A stretch of 64,000 bases of DNA from assembly GCA_027605045.1 (NCBI GenBank), contig JAQFWX010000163.1, positions 1 through 64,000 of the forward strand, read 5' to 3'. This stretch comes from Phallus indusiatus. Taxonomy: Eukaryota; Basidiomycota; Agaricomycetes; Phallales; Phallaceae. Of the stretch, positions 1-12,048 are shown one piece after another. The notes beneath the pieces were generated by a model, which had not been told where the DNA came from, made no database searches, and saw nothing but the letters and a program-made list of their open reading frames with translations. The first letter of the stretch is position 1, and the number at the start of each line of letters is the position of its first letter. Position numbers and translations under genes: made by a program.

Positions 1-2389
1 CCGACAGTAAGTTGTTTACAGGCGCGGCGATAACGCTTTGGAGTCTGAGAGTACCTGAACCGGGTGACGACATGTCGGGGCTTCCGAAGCCTCAGCCTTT
101 GCGGTATCGCGATTAGAGATTTCATAATAGCTGCTATACACCATCCCGCTCATACTTTTTTCTGTCCTCCGAGAAATATGGGAGTACTACTTATCTCCTG
201 GCAAGGCGTTATATCAAAATATACTAAAGCTGACATGGATTAATATACAGCCTAAGGTTCTGCAGCGTTGGCTATTTAGTAGAATTTCCGAGCTAACACG
301 CCAGATTTTACTTGCGGTCAACTTTAGCCTTAAACTTTGTGTATAGTACAGATGTCATGTTTCAGGCGCTTTCAGCTGCTCCGTAAAAAACGGGTTTGAA
401 GTTGCGCAATAGTATCATTTTCACTCACCACGATTGTATCTTTTGCCAACGCCATCATGGAGTAGCACCAGTACCTCGCAACGCTGGACCTCCCTTCAAT
501 CTTTCGTCGATCTTTTGTACCACAGGCTAAAGTGAGTGTTCGTACCTCCTTGAAGATCTTCAATGATTGCCCCCACATTTAGAGCGATTAAAGCTGGCTG
601 CTATGGCTCCAGCTTCACGCGATGTTCTGAAACAGACCCTGGCAATTTTTTGGTTCATCTATCAAATCTCCAGCGGTTTGGATTTTTTAACTCGCAAATC
701 TGAGCTATAACCATCCGTATCTTGGATCTCAACCCGGGAGCATTATAGTTTATATTACTGGTCAGTGTTTGAATACCAGAGATCATAGTCAACATATAAT
801 CCACTTATTAGATCAATGCGCTATGCATTCATAGTTATGTTAAGGTTAGATGCGCAGTCTATTTTTCGCCATACACATTCATGAAAATAAATTAGCCACA
901 GCCACAGGCGATGTAACGTTCTTATGATCCATCAAGCTTGGAGCTTCAATACTAACTCGCTCTTAGACTTCTTTCTTAGATCAGGATTATTCCCAACTAT
1001 ACTCAATCCCCTCCTCACCTCGCTATAGTACTGGCGTACACAATCAGTGCGTCTCATGCCACGAGCATCCACGTTCAAAAAGAGGTTCTTTCAAAAATAC
1101 TTTCATTTTTCGCATCGCCACATTTGACACCCTTTTTGCATTCTGCTGCAAGCCGCATACCATTTAGCGGACTCAGGTAAAAATGAAAAGTCTCCGATTG
1201 GATGCTGTTTAGTTTTTGATGGGTGTGTTGGAGTGTGGGCTGATTAAAACCCACAGTGTGCCAACCTCCATCGCAACCCCTGATATAGATCATATGTATG
1301 TATATAAGGTATGTAGCACAAGGACTTCAGCCCTTCTTGTCACCCATGATCATACTGATGCTGACAGATTGTAACTTTTGAAGATTGGCAAGTAGACGAC
1401 GACTTCAAAATTTTTTTCGGAGCCGGTAATCGTGTGAGTTGTTCAAAATATACGCGCCTTTGTGAAATAATAAAATGAAGCGCCAGCTACATAAACGTTT
1501 AAACATTTAAGGGTCGCCCATGCATCAATCTAGCATATTTTCGATGAGACTCTATATCTACCCTCACGAACGAGCTTGGTGCTGCTTGGTGGTTCACATG
1601 CACATCTGACTCCCCGGAATATTGTACGACATGTCTGCCTGACCAGCACCGTTAACGCCGAGTAAATTTCAAGGTTTCGCTTGCTATCTATATATAGGGT
1701 GAATTAACGACTGGTACTGGCCGTCACATTCGGTTATGTGCTTCTTTGTTGAGAAGATCTCAAGGCTCGCCTTCATGGATGGTGATTGAGTTTGTGTTGT
1801 CTGACGGTATGGACATTCCTGTATGAGCTATCCTGACTCCAAGCTGACTTTTCTCTCTGCAAATTCTAAGACATGATCAAAAAAAACCAAATCATATGAA
1901 TTGCGCCTGGGGTAAATTTTAGCCTTCTCGGAGCAAAGCTTAAAATCGGATTTTCATCACGAACATCCGCGGTTACTATAGCGAAGGAATAACACAACCC
2001 GAAAAAGGCGAAGCCCCGGCAAGGCCAGGGGGGACATTGCAACCGCAATTTCAAAACACACATACTGAGCTTGTTTCTCTCCAGATCGGCTTCAATTAAC
2101 GCCAGATGGTGATGGCATCTGTCAGACGAGAAGAGTCTAGACAACGCAAGGCAACAAACAAGTTGTTTTCGACCTACAAACCTCGTGTTAGATCTGTGTG
2201 AAATGCGCGCTGCACGCGTGTTTCTGACGACAGACAGTTACTGGACTGCGCCGTGCGTGCGGTGACTGCCTTGCTCCTCCCTTTGACATAGTTACTATGA
2301 CGTTGATCGACACCCGGCACGTGATCGTGTGACAGGCACATTTCCAGGATGGTTCCTGTTTTCCTGATTATTTTTTTTTCGACGCTCCA
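1..2389. other. Intergenic region, no supported gene
   Basis: Only short open frames with no recognisable domain, no signal peptide and no convincing chain of spliced exons. The last 120 bases before position 2531 become CT-rich, as is usual for fungal promoters and leaders. I see nothing else here. Confidence 0.6.
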
Positions 2390-2397
2390 TATATAAA
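2390..2397 (+). promoter_or_regulatory. TATA box of the DUF1996 gene
   Basis: TATATAAA lies about 135 bases upstream of the ATG at 2531. It is followed by a pyrimidine-rich leader (about 2420-2520) typical of well expressed fungal genes. Function is inferred from position. Confidence 0.5.
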
Positions 2398-2530
2398 CCC
2401 ATGAAAAGAAGATCATTCATATCTTTCCCTCTCCCTCACTTTTCTCTCTTATCCATTCCGGAAGCACTTGTGTGCTTTCCTTCCCTCCCCGCGCACCCTA
2501 CGCACCACTTTCCTTTCGTATAGATAAACG

Positions 2531-5500
2531 ATGACTTTTCCAAAAATTTCTCTTCTAGCTACACTATTGGGAGCCCTGAACGTCAATGGATATATACTCC
2601 AGGGTATAAGTATGTGGTTTTACTCCTCCTCCAAGTAAAAGCGTCGTTTTAACGGCATCCTAGGTAATATTGGATACATTTCCCAAGATCCAATTGTCGA
2701 TACAGGGATGATGTTTGGTAACCATACCCATATGGGTGAGTTTTCAATGTACTCGTTCTTTTCTCACTCTGAGCTCATATTTATCAGTTGGCGGATCTTC
2801 TAATTTTGGTCCAACTGTAACCTCGGATCAGCTTCGTGCTGGTTCATGTACCTCCGTTCCAATTTCTCAGGACCATAGTAATTATTGGGTCCCGGTATGT
2901 GTTATCTTGTCGCAACCAAAGTTCGGTGTAACTGAATAATCTTTCAGAGTGCCTGGTTCCAGTACGTTCTCCCATGTTACCCTCTTCGACGTATTAATAA
3001 TTGGACATAGGTGGAAAAATGGCAGTTATTCGTCGCTCTCCGGCGGGTTTGTAATGTGTTTCTCTCCTCTTTTAAATTCCCTGTTCGGCTTCTAAATCTT
3101 TTGTGATAGCTGTACGCTGTTCCCTTATATATGTACCTTGTGTCCATTTCATTCAAATTTGGACACTGTTCAGATTACTTGTTTGACTCAGATACAAATA
3201 CCACTGCATTTCCGGATAATGTGAGGATGCCGACTGTCAAAATTCTCGAATGTTAAATTAATGCGTATCTTTAGTTCCGCATGATTTCTGGAACTCACAC
3301 TTTGCGTACATATGATCCCAGCAGCTTCGCGCAGCGCGCAGTTACTATGATGTGCTTGGATTTCAACGGTGTCTCTAAAACGTATAATCACATTCCCACG
3401 AATACCATCTGTCCATCCGGTATCCGTGCACAGATCGTAAGGCAGCCGTTCTCTAGTTATAAGCAATATATCAGTTTACGCCTTGTTAGAATTTCCCTAG
3501 CTGCTGGGATGGTAAAAACCTCGACTCCCGGACCATAAATCCCATGTTGCTTTCCGTCAGGTGGACCAGATAGTGGAACTTGCAGTGATCCCAATTTCCC
3601 CATACGTATCCCCAGAATATTCATAGAGGTGCGTTTACGCTGGGCATGGAGTCATGCGTGATTCACAGTCTTTTTTCCCTATCAGACTTATTGGGACACA
3701 TCCCCATTCAATGATGTATTCGACCAGGCTTTGTGTCCAGAGCAACCCATTGTGTAAGTTCTTTTTCGAATAGATTTTCCAATCTGATCTATGCTCCGTT
3801 ATTAGACTTTCTAATGGTGATCGTACCGGTTATGGTTGGCACGGCGATTTCTACAACGGCTGGGAAAAGGGTGTCCTTCAAAATGTTATAGAGAAATGCG
3901 ATTGTACCATTGCTGGTTTCGGAGATCCCACATGCTGTGGAAATTTAGGTGCGAATACTTTACGTCAAAATATATCTGTTTCGGTTGGCCAATAATTGTT
4001 TTCCTTTCATTTCCAGTGTCGTTGACTTTAGGACCAATGTTCCGGCGTGTAGCCTAGCTAATCCTAGCACCGTACAGGGTACGATTGAGATCTACTGGCG
4101 CTTTGATATCATTATCTGAACGTGACTTGTAGTAACGGGACTTCTCGATCAATTACCTCGTGGCAACATTCCTACTGGTCTCATTGCCGTCAACAACGGT
4201 GAGATCTATGCCAACGGGACATGGGATCTCGCCATGCCTTTGAGCCAGCAACCCGCACCCGTCGTTCTTCCTGGTACCGGAAACGCCGTTGTCGCGTCGG
4301 CTGCTTCCGCCACCTCGTCGGTTAAGGCTACCAGCTCTGCCATATCATCATCGGCTAAGGTTATCAGCACCGCTTCAGCTGTTGAGACATCTATTGCGTC
4401 CATTGCTCCATCAAGCTCGATTGTTCATGCGAGCGTTGCTCCATCCAGCGTCCCTACTTCCAAATCGGCGGCATCATCAGTATCAGCAACTAACAGCGTT
4501 GCTAAAGCGAGCCCTACTCCCATCGGTTCTGGTTCTAGCCTTGGTGGCAACGGCAATGGTGATACTTGGACACTAGGTGTCAGCTCTGCAGGTTCTAGTC
4601 AATCGGCATCATCAGCAGCAGCATCAAGCACTAGCGCATCTTCGTCTTCAGGTGAAACCTCTTCTGGAAGCTCTACCTCTGGCGGAAGTCAATCCTCTTC
4701 AAACAACAACGCGGGTTCGAACAGCAATTCCAACAGCAATTCTGGTTCAGCTGCTAACAACAACGAACAAGCTCCTGCTCAGAACTCAGCGCAAGCATCT
4801 TCTTCATGGGGTTCGTCTGCGGCTGCGGCTACCCAAACCAACGCTGCCACGTCAGGTTCTTCTTCCAATGCTGGCTCAGTCAACACTAGCTCTGGCTCGT
4901 CGTCGTCGTCCGGAAGCTCTGGTTCTGGTTCTGGTAACGACGGTGCAAGTTCCTCCAGCTCCTCGTCTCAGAACACCAACTCTGGTGTTGTTAACGCTAG
5001 CTCGGGTTCGTCATCAAGCGACTGTGATGGTACTGAAACCAGCTCTTCCGGGTCCTCACCATCATCTGCATCACCATCACCATCATCATCGAGCGGCTCA
5101 GGTGGCAACAATGGAGGCTCAGCATCCTCGTCTGAGAGTTCCAGTTCTGGCTCTTCTGGATCATCTGGAAGCGGCAATAACGTTCCTGCCCCAGCTCAGA
5201 ATCAGCCTGCTTCAGGATCCTCCGGTAGCGCAGTCGCGTCGAACCAGCCTGTGGGATCAGCTCCTGCCAGTGCAGCTGGTTCAGCAAGCACCAGCACCAA
5301 CAGCGGTAGTGGCAGTGGCAGCGTTAGTGGTAACTCCAGTTCGGGCACCTCCAATAACGCCGCTAAGTGTAAGAACCGCCACGCTTCGTCTCTAGAAGCC
5401 CGCGCAGCGAAGTGAGTCATCAATTTTTTTCCCATCAAGTGCCCCTATATCATTGAAATTTAATGTATTGTTATCTATGATTGCAGAGCCGCACCCATTA

Positions 5501-5580
5501 AGCATGCTGCTATCAGCTCTCATCACGCCCGTGCTAGAGCGTTCAATCGGATGAGAAATGCCAATGATATGCTTATATGA
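2531..5580 (+). CDS. Secreted DUF1996-domain protein with long Ser-rich C-terminal tail; frame breaks present
   Basis: The start at 2531 gives a hydrophobic signal peptide (MTFPKISLLATLLGALNVNG). Spliced exons then carry the DUF1996 signature: an N-terminal QDPIVDTG...H-H segment, a TAFPDNFRMISG-type core, SGIRAQI, NFPSCWDGKN and a C-terminal TGYGWHGDFYNGW segment. DUF1996 is a fungal secreted domain of unknown function. From about 4234 the protein becomes an unbroken tail of about 390 residues made almost entirely of Ser, Ala, Gly, Asn and Thr, which looks like a glycosylated cell-wall stalk. The last intron (5412-5486) removes an apparent stop at 5413 and adds a basic C-terminus ending at 5580. 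Family alignment needs one extra base at about 3526-3529, at 3554-3555 and at 3948-3949, so the conserved frame changes inside exons. This is either an early pseudogene or homopolymer sequencing errors. Exons near 3050-3200 are uncertain. Confidence 0.75.
4234..5411 (+). repeat. Ser/Ala/Gly/Asn-rich low-complexity coding tract
   Basis: About 390 codons dominated by Ser (many as TCT, TCA, AGC) with Ala, Gly and Asn, and short recurring units such as SGSSSS and GSGSG. It is the C-terminal stalk of the DUF1996 protein. The other frames also stay open here because of codon bias, but they read as meaningless Leu/Arg/His-rich strings. Confidence 0.8.
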
Positions 5581-8437
5581 AGAGGAACAAACCGGCGTTT
5601 GTGTGGTTTTTCTCACGTATGATTAACCCCCATTGATTGGTCCAAGGAATGACTCCTTTTTGAAATTTTTACGGATACCCTCTCCTCTCTCTTCTCTGTC
5701 AGCCCAAGTCGTCTCCCAGTTGTTTAGCTTGATTTTTCTGCTGTTATTCCGTTTTTTTTCTTTTCTCGACCAGTGGTCGTTCGTCAGCGTCAGCTTAGCC
5801 TTGAAGGTGTCAGGTCATGACGTTTTTTCCCCCTTCAAACCTTTCACTGGAACTCCATCTGTCGGATAGATATATGCTGGAATCATTTTCTTCTCACTCG
5901 GTTTTATGGAAGTAGAAGGGGAATTTCGTCGAAATTTTTGTTTTGCGGTTCTGTGGTCCCGTAGAGCCTGGTTTTGTTACTTTTCTCTTTTTGTCTCGTT
6001 TTCCATGTTCGTTGATATATAAAGTCTTTCTGGGTTTTGTGTTTTTGATTTTAAATGAATAAGATTCGGAAATGTTAGATTTTAGATGCGAAATATTATG
6101 TTATCTTTGCGTGCCATAAGTTTTGTCCTGTCATTTGTCTGGTCACAGTGCGTCTATGTGCATTTGAAATGATACAAGTCTTACTTTGCGCCCTGCGGAG
6201 TGTGTATGCGATGTCAGAATGACGGTTTCTTTCCATATTAATTAAATTTCGACAGTAATCTGCCTTGCTTAGGAAGGTTGGGCGGGCTCGGAGGGCTTAA
6301 TATTATTAAAGAATCCTACATACGACCTTAAAAGACCTTAAAGGTTGAAATATCGTAATTTTCACCGAAAATCGCTTTTTCGTTAGGTTGGCCTTTAGTT
6401 ATGAATCGCGTGACAACGCGTTATCTGAAAAGGTCTCAGTGAATCAGAGATTCCTTCATTAATCTTTAATATAAGAAACATCGTAGTAGTTGCCTTGCCT
6501 TTTTTTCAGCCTTTCGGGAAGATTTTTGATTTGCAAATTCAGCTCATCGTAAAAAACTAGCGTAAGTCTTATCATTGTCTTGCCATTGAGCTTCGGGTTG
6601 CTTTTATTAATTATGAAGAATTTCATTATAAACGTTGACGGTAATCCGGTTTGCGTTTCAGATCATTTTGAACAAGCCCCCGGGCCGTATATATATCATT
6701 AGATATATTTAAAGCGCATGGATTGAAAAGGACTTCTTTGTAAAATGTTAACTGATGTGTCATAGACAACAAATTACTGCTTACAATGATGTTATGGTTT
6801 CGTGAACCCGGCTTCCGAGCAACCCTGTTCTGTTTTCAGGAAACCCAGAAGCGAGTTATCAGTTAGCTTGCTCCTTACAGTAAGGAACCGTCCTTAATGG
6901 GGTTCTCATAATTTTCGCGCTCAAAGTCATATATATTTATTAATGTCAAATATAAAGTGAATCAGCTCCTAATGTGATCGGGAAGAGGAAAATCTAACCT
7001 TAAATATGAGATCAGGTTGGGGGAGGCGAGCGAGTGCCGGACAAATTGATAAATTGAACGACTAGCCAGTATGGGTAATAATAAATACCTAAATAAAAAA
7101 GAATGAATGATCATAGCCGCAATATCTGTCATGCTCAAACAATATCAGCAAATGGTTTAACCACAGGGGATCTCCGACCAAAGCCGGAAAGTCGTGGGAT
7201 GCGTGAACCATGCTACGTAGTCAAATGAGTAGCTCTGTCCGAAATCAAGGGTAGATGGCAAACCAAACTATGCGCATGTTAATGATCCCAATTCACTCAA
7301 GAGTGTTAGGCTAGGTTAGGTTGGCCTTTTACAGGTGGAGTTGGGATCCACAGCGCTAACAAGACTGAAGCCCCTTCTAAATGTAATCCACAGATCGCAG
7401 GCTCATGCTTTGCAATGGTTCGATATCTGAATAGCCGATTATATATAGCAATGGACAATGTTCTGTATAGTCTGTTAAGTGAAATCAATCAATGGCATTC
7501 CCGTGTATTGGAACAGCCGCAAAAAGAGACCGTATTGAATTGATGGTGCATCCATACCACGCGTCGCATTTTTTATGAAAAGATGACAAACAGCCGAAGG
7601 ACAGTGCTAAGTCTGTATTCATTGATTCGTGAACAAAGGACAGGAGTTGAGATCGAGATGGATTTCCTTTGAACTTCGGGAGACATATGAATGGTAAGTC
7701 TTTAATGTATTTGCAAAGATGCATAGGGTGCCTAGAGTATAAATACATATGAAATTAGCTTCAGCTTCGTTTGAAGATGTAAACTGTATGGGCGCACTTA
7801 ACTCGTCTATTTACGTATTTGGTGTGAATACCTCTTGTCTCGTTCACAAGTATTGTCGCGATATCAATCTCTCAAGTTGAGCTCAAATGAGAGTGATTGG
7901 AAAAATCCGTCCGTATTTCGAAATGCCGAACTAATATCGAGAAGGCCAGAAGGACGTCATGGGTTCCAATAATATAGAGACTCAGTTGAGTATCAACAGG
8001 GCCACCAACGGTTAAAAGTGTAACGTTTCACGCTAAAAAAGAGGCAGATTCTGGATCTGAGCAGAATGAGGATTAGCTTCAGGTGACGTTTTTGAAAGTT
8101 CCCAAAAGATTCGATTCACATTACGCAGATTGCCTTCCATGTGTTTACGAAGACTCCGAAGTCACAGCGTACATCTTTTAACACAAAATTATGCATATTT
8201 TGATACGACAATCGGGCTTTGGTGAGCAAGCTTTTTCAAGCTCGTCATGATGGCCGTCTCTCAAGAGATTTTGCTTCCGCGAACAGTCACGTGCGCGGAA
8301 AAAATCCCAAAAATCCTCGTCGTGAATCTCGCACTCACCTCGGTCCTTTGCAGTTTTTGCTGGCAGTGGCAAATATCTTTGTCTTTGTAAAGAGCCGGTT
8401 TGACCTGTTATAGTATTAAAAATCTCCTTGTCCATGA
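5581..8437. other. Intergenic region, no supported gene
   Basis: It holds the 3' flank of the DUF1996 gene and the 5' flank of the GH74 gene. It is AT-rich with many stops in all frames. The few open frames of 60-95 codons have no recognisable domain. No repeat, tRNA or transposon signature was found by eye. Confidence 0.6.
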
Positions 8438-8445
8438 GTATAAAA
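8438..8445 (+). promoter_or_regulatory. TATA box of the GH74 gene
   Basis: GTATAAAA lies about 60 bases upstream of the ATG at 8499, at a spacing usual for fungal secreted hydrolase genes. Confidence 0.45.
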
Positions 8446-8498
8446 TGTAAACCTAAAAGCACTGACCCTGTCTCGTCCCAACGAGAGTGAAAAAAACA

Positions 8499-11400
8499 AT
8501 GTTCCTGAGAGCGTTTGCTCCTTTCGTGTCTTTGGCATTATTATGGCCTACAGCATTTGCTACAATTGGTTCACAAACTCTAAAATGGCAGAATGTTAGG
8601 ATTGGAGGTCAGTTCGATTTTGCTGCGTAGTGCATCGTAGGAAAACTCACCGAGGCTGCGTAAAATAGGTGGAGGAGGATTTGTACCTAACATCGTTTTC
8701 AATCCTTCTCAAAAAGGCCTTGCTTATGCTCGAACTGATATTGGTGGTGCCTATCGACTCAATCCAGATGATACCTGGACCCCATTAACTGATTTCGCAA
8801 ATGACACGACCTGGTACGGGTTATTTCTTTTCCTTTGCTGGTTTGTTTAAAGCCATATTCTAACTCTGTTTAGGGACTATTGGGGCATTGACGCGTTAGC
8901 GACGTAAGTGTCGAAATTAATCGATATCATGATCTTGTGAAATTTGGAATAAAGTGATCCAGTCAACCCCAACAACCTTTACCTCGCCGTCGGTGCATAC
9001 ACCAATTCTTGGGATCCAAACAATGGTTCCATCTTGAAATCTACGAACAAGGGTGACGATTTTACTGCCACACCACTGCCATTCAAAGTTGGAGGGAACA
9101 TGCCTGGACGTGGACTAGGTATTAACATTTCCTTTTGTCTTTCAGGCAGCGAAAATAAAATAAATATAAAGGGGAACGACTTGCCATCGATCCTAATAAT
9201 AACAATATCCTCTTTTTTGGTGCTCGTTCTGGTCACGGTCTCTACAAGAGTACAAACGCTGGCGCTACTTGGGTCAACGTAACTTCCTTCCCCAGTGTTG
9301 GAACTTATACTCCCGATCCTACTGATACCACAGTAAAAATGATAGCCGTCAATATTTTGTGTTAATACCGCTCTGATTTTTTCCAATAGGGATACAACAG
9401 TGACATCATCGGCCTTAGTTGGGTTACATTTGATCCGACCTCCAAGACTTCCTCAGGTTCCTCTCGGATATTCGTCGGTGTGGCGAACATGGGATCTGAC
9501 AACGTATTTGTAAGTGAGAATGGTGGTTCTACGTGTACGTGGAAATGGAAGCACTTTCATTGTGTTAAGCTCAAAGCTCATTTGCTGCAACAGGGTCTCC
9601 TGTCAGCAATCAGAATAATAGTTTCATTCCCCATAAAGGTGTTTTCTCAGAAGCCGAGAAGTCTTTGTATGTGTCATATGCTAATGGTGCCGGTCCCTAC
9701 GACGGCACAGCGGGTTATATTCAGAAGGTCCGTTTACATTTACAAGTACAAATGCCTTCACTGAGATTCCTATATACAGTATAGTATGTCCAGACGATTG
9801 TTCTTAAGTCCACCTCGCATTCATGACATTTGAACTCGGTAGATGTCACGAGTGGCACATGGAAGGACATCACTCCTGCTTTAGCAGTCTCCGATCTATA
9901 CTACGGATTTGGCGGGCTGACCATTGACCGTCAAAAACCTGGTACCGTCATGGTGGCTGCGTTGAATGAATGGTAAGTTTAACCTTCGATATTCCTGTCT
10001 GGTTTCATTCAAACCTTCCTATACAGGTGGCCAGGTTCGGTTTTAAATCCTGTTTTGATTTGGACTACTATGTGACAGCTTCTTCAAGATGCGAATATCT
10101 TCCGTAGCTTGGACGGTGGTTAGTGTCTGGTTTACCGTAGTTTTGCGGAAATTAGTTCTCTTAAACTATTTAGGTAATACGTGGACAACACTCTGGGCGT
10201 GGGGAGATTATCCAATCATAAATCGATAGTGAGTTATCATTCTCAGATACAATACACGCTGACATTATATTATATTCCAGCTTTGCCTTTAATGTTTCTC
10301 AAGCACCTTGGATTGGATGTATGTATGAATACTTTTTCTTATCTCAAAACACCGTAGTTACACTCTCATTGTCAGATCCTTTGGGAGACACTGATGTTTC
10401 AGAAAAACTGGTCGGCTGGTTCGTATCAAACCCATCAATGTTTCGCGAAAATTGAGACCCTTGAAATAATGCATATAGGATGATCGAGGGTCTCTCCATA
10501 GATCCATTCGACTCCAACCACTGGCTGTACGGAACTGGTGAGACGATCATGGGTGGTCATGATCTTTTGAAATGGGATTCTTCCGTCCAAAATGTTACTT
10601 TGGAGTCTCTCGCTACTGGTATTGAAGAAACTTCGGTTGAGGATCTGATTGCACCTCCAGTTGGCGGCCCGTTATTATCCGTCGTAGGAGACATTGGAGG
10701 ATTCCTGCATACTAATTTGAATACTCCACCTGCAACAGCTTTCCAAACCCCCGATTATGGCACTACCACGTCAGTGTGTCCAATATCTCCCTTTTTGGAC
10801 ATTTTTCTAATCTGAACCAACTACTAGTGGCATTGACGTAAACCTTATTCATTTTTTTTTGTGAAATCGTATCACTCACATGCGTAATCATCCTTGTAGT
10901 ACGCTGGAGGCAACCCATCGATCATCGTTCGTGCTGGTGGCGTTTCTGGGTCAACAGATCCCCAAATTGCCTTATCAGGCGACGGAGGAAACACTTGGAA
11001 CGCTCTTTACGCTGCCCAACTCGGTACATACGGTGGCAAAGTCGCCATTTCCGCCGACAGCAACACGATACTCTGGGTTCCCAGCTCTCCTTCAACAAAC
11101 GTCATGATCTCCCAATACTATACAACATTCACAAATATCATGAGTCTACCCGCTGGCTCAGCCATCGCAGCTGACAAAGTGAACGGAACAGTGTTATACG
11201 CGGCCTCTGGAAACAAGCTTTACATCACCACTAACTCGGGTGCCGAATGGTCAACTGCGGCGGCTGCTCTTACAGGTTCAGCATATGCCATCGCCGTCAA
11301 CCCCAATGTCGCCGGCGAGTTATGGATCTCAACTAGCACTGGTATCTTCCATTCCACGAATTACGGTAAAACCGCTACTCCTCTTTCTAGCGTGACGAAC

Positions 11401-11712
11401 GCTTGGAATTTGGCATTGGGCGCTCCTGCTACGACCAACGGCCCTCTCGCTTTGTACGCAGCTGCGACTGTTGAGGGCAAAAACGCACTTTGGCACACTG
11501 ACAATAATGGTGCTGATTGGTACCAGATCAGCGATGCCCAACACGGCTTTGGAAGCGCGGATTCGTTAATTTTGGCCGCGGATCCGCATACTTATAAACG
11601 GCAAGTTTGCTTCACAATGCACTTGAGATCCGATCAACTAAACGTGCGATGCTCTTTTTACAGGGTCTATGTGGGCACTAACGGACGTGGCATCTTTTAT
11701 TCTACGGCTTGA
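8499..11712 (+). CDS. Glycoside hydrolase family 74 (xyloglucan-active endoglucanase)
   Basis: Hydrolyses beta-1,4-glucan backbones of xyloglucan outside the cell. The start at 8499 gives a signal peptide (MFLRAFAPFVSLALLWPTAF). The mature protein begins WQNVRIGGGGFVPNIVFNP and ARTDIGGAYRL, the conserved GH74 N-terminus with the expected catalytic Asp in RTDIGG. Further hallmarks are the repeated propeller blades (ILKSTNKG, LYKSTNAG, VFVSENGGSTW, IFRSLDGGNTW, WHTDNNG), SIDPFDSNHWLYGTGETIMGG, and a C-terminal VYVGTNGRGIFY ending at the stop at 11710. At least a dozen short introns interrupt it. The last two coding blocks (about 10900-11600 and 11664-11712) are separated by an intron at about 11600-11663. 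There is no carbohydrate-binding module at the C-terminus, unlike many family members. Endo- versus reducing-end-specific action cannot be decided from what I see. Confidence 0.93.
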
Positions 11713-12048
11713 GAGCTGTTATTTCAAATTGTTAACTAACTTGATCTGATTTGTGTGTGTCACAGCCTTTATCATGAGGCAATCCTATCTGCAAAGTATA
11801 AGTCTCGGATCATTTATCACACATCAACTGTATTCCGTTTCACGCATTTGGACCTTGCTGACTGCGACCACAGCCAGTTCCGATTCTATGACACATCCCA
11901 AAACTTGAGCTAGGATCAAAGTTATATCAGATGATTTTCGTTCATTGAGTTATCTATGTTTTTCATATCAAAGTCTCAGCAATCAAACCGCTCATTGCTC
12001 GAATAAAACAATATCCCAAGAAATGATCGTATTAACGTAAAAATAGCG
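11713..12048. other. Intergenic, between convergent genes
   Basis: This 336-base spacer holds the 3' flanks of the GH74 gene (+) and the SulP transporter gene (-). I see no gene in it. Confidence 0.6.

Noticed and set aside
4577..5395. Long Leu/Arg/His-rich open frame on the plus strand inside the Ser-rich tail
   Set aside because: Out-of-frame shadow of the low-complexity Ser/Gly codons of the DUF1996 protein; it has no domain and no start context.
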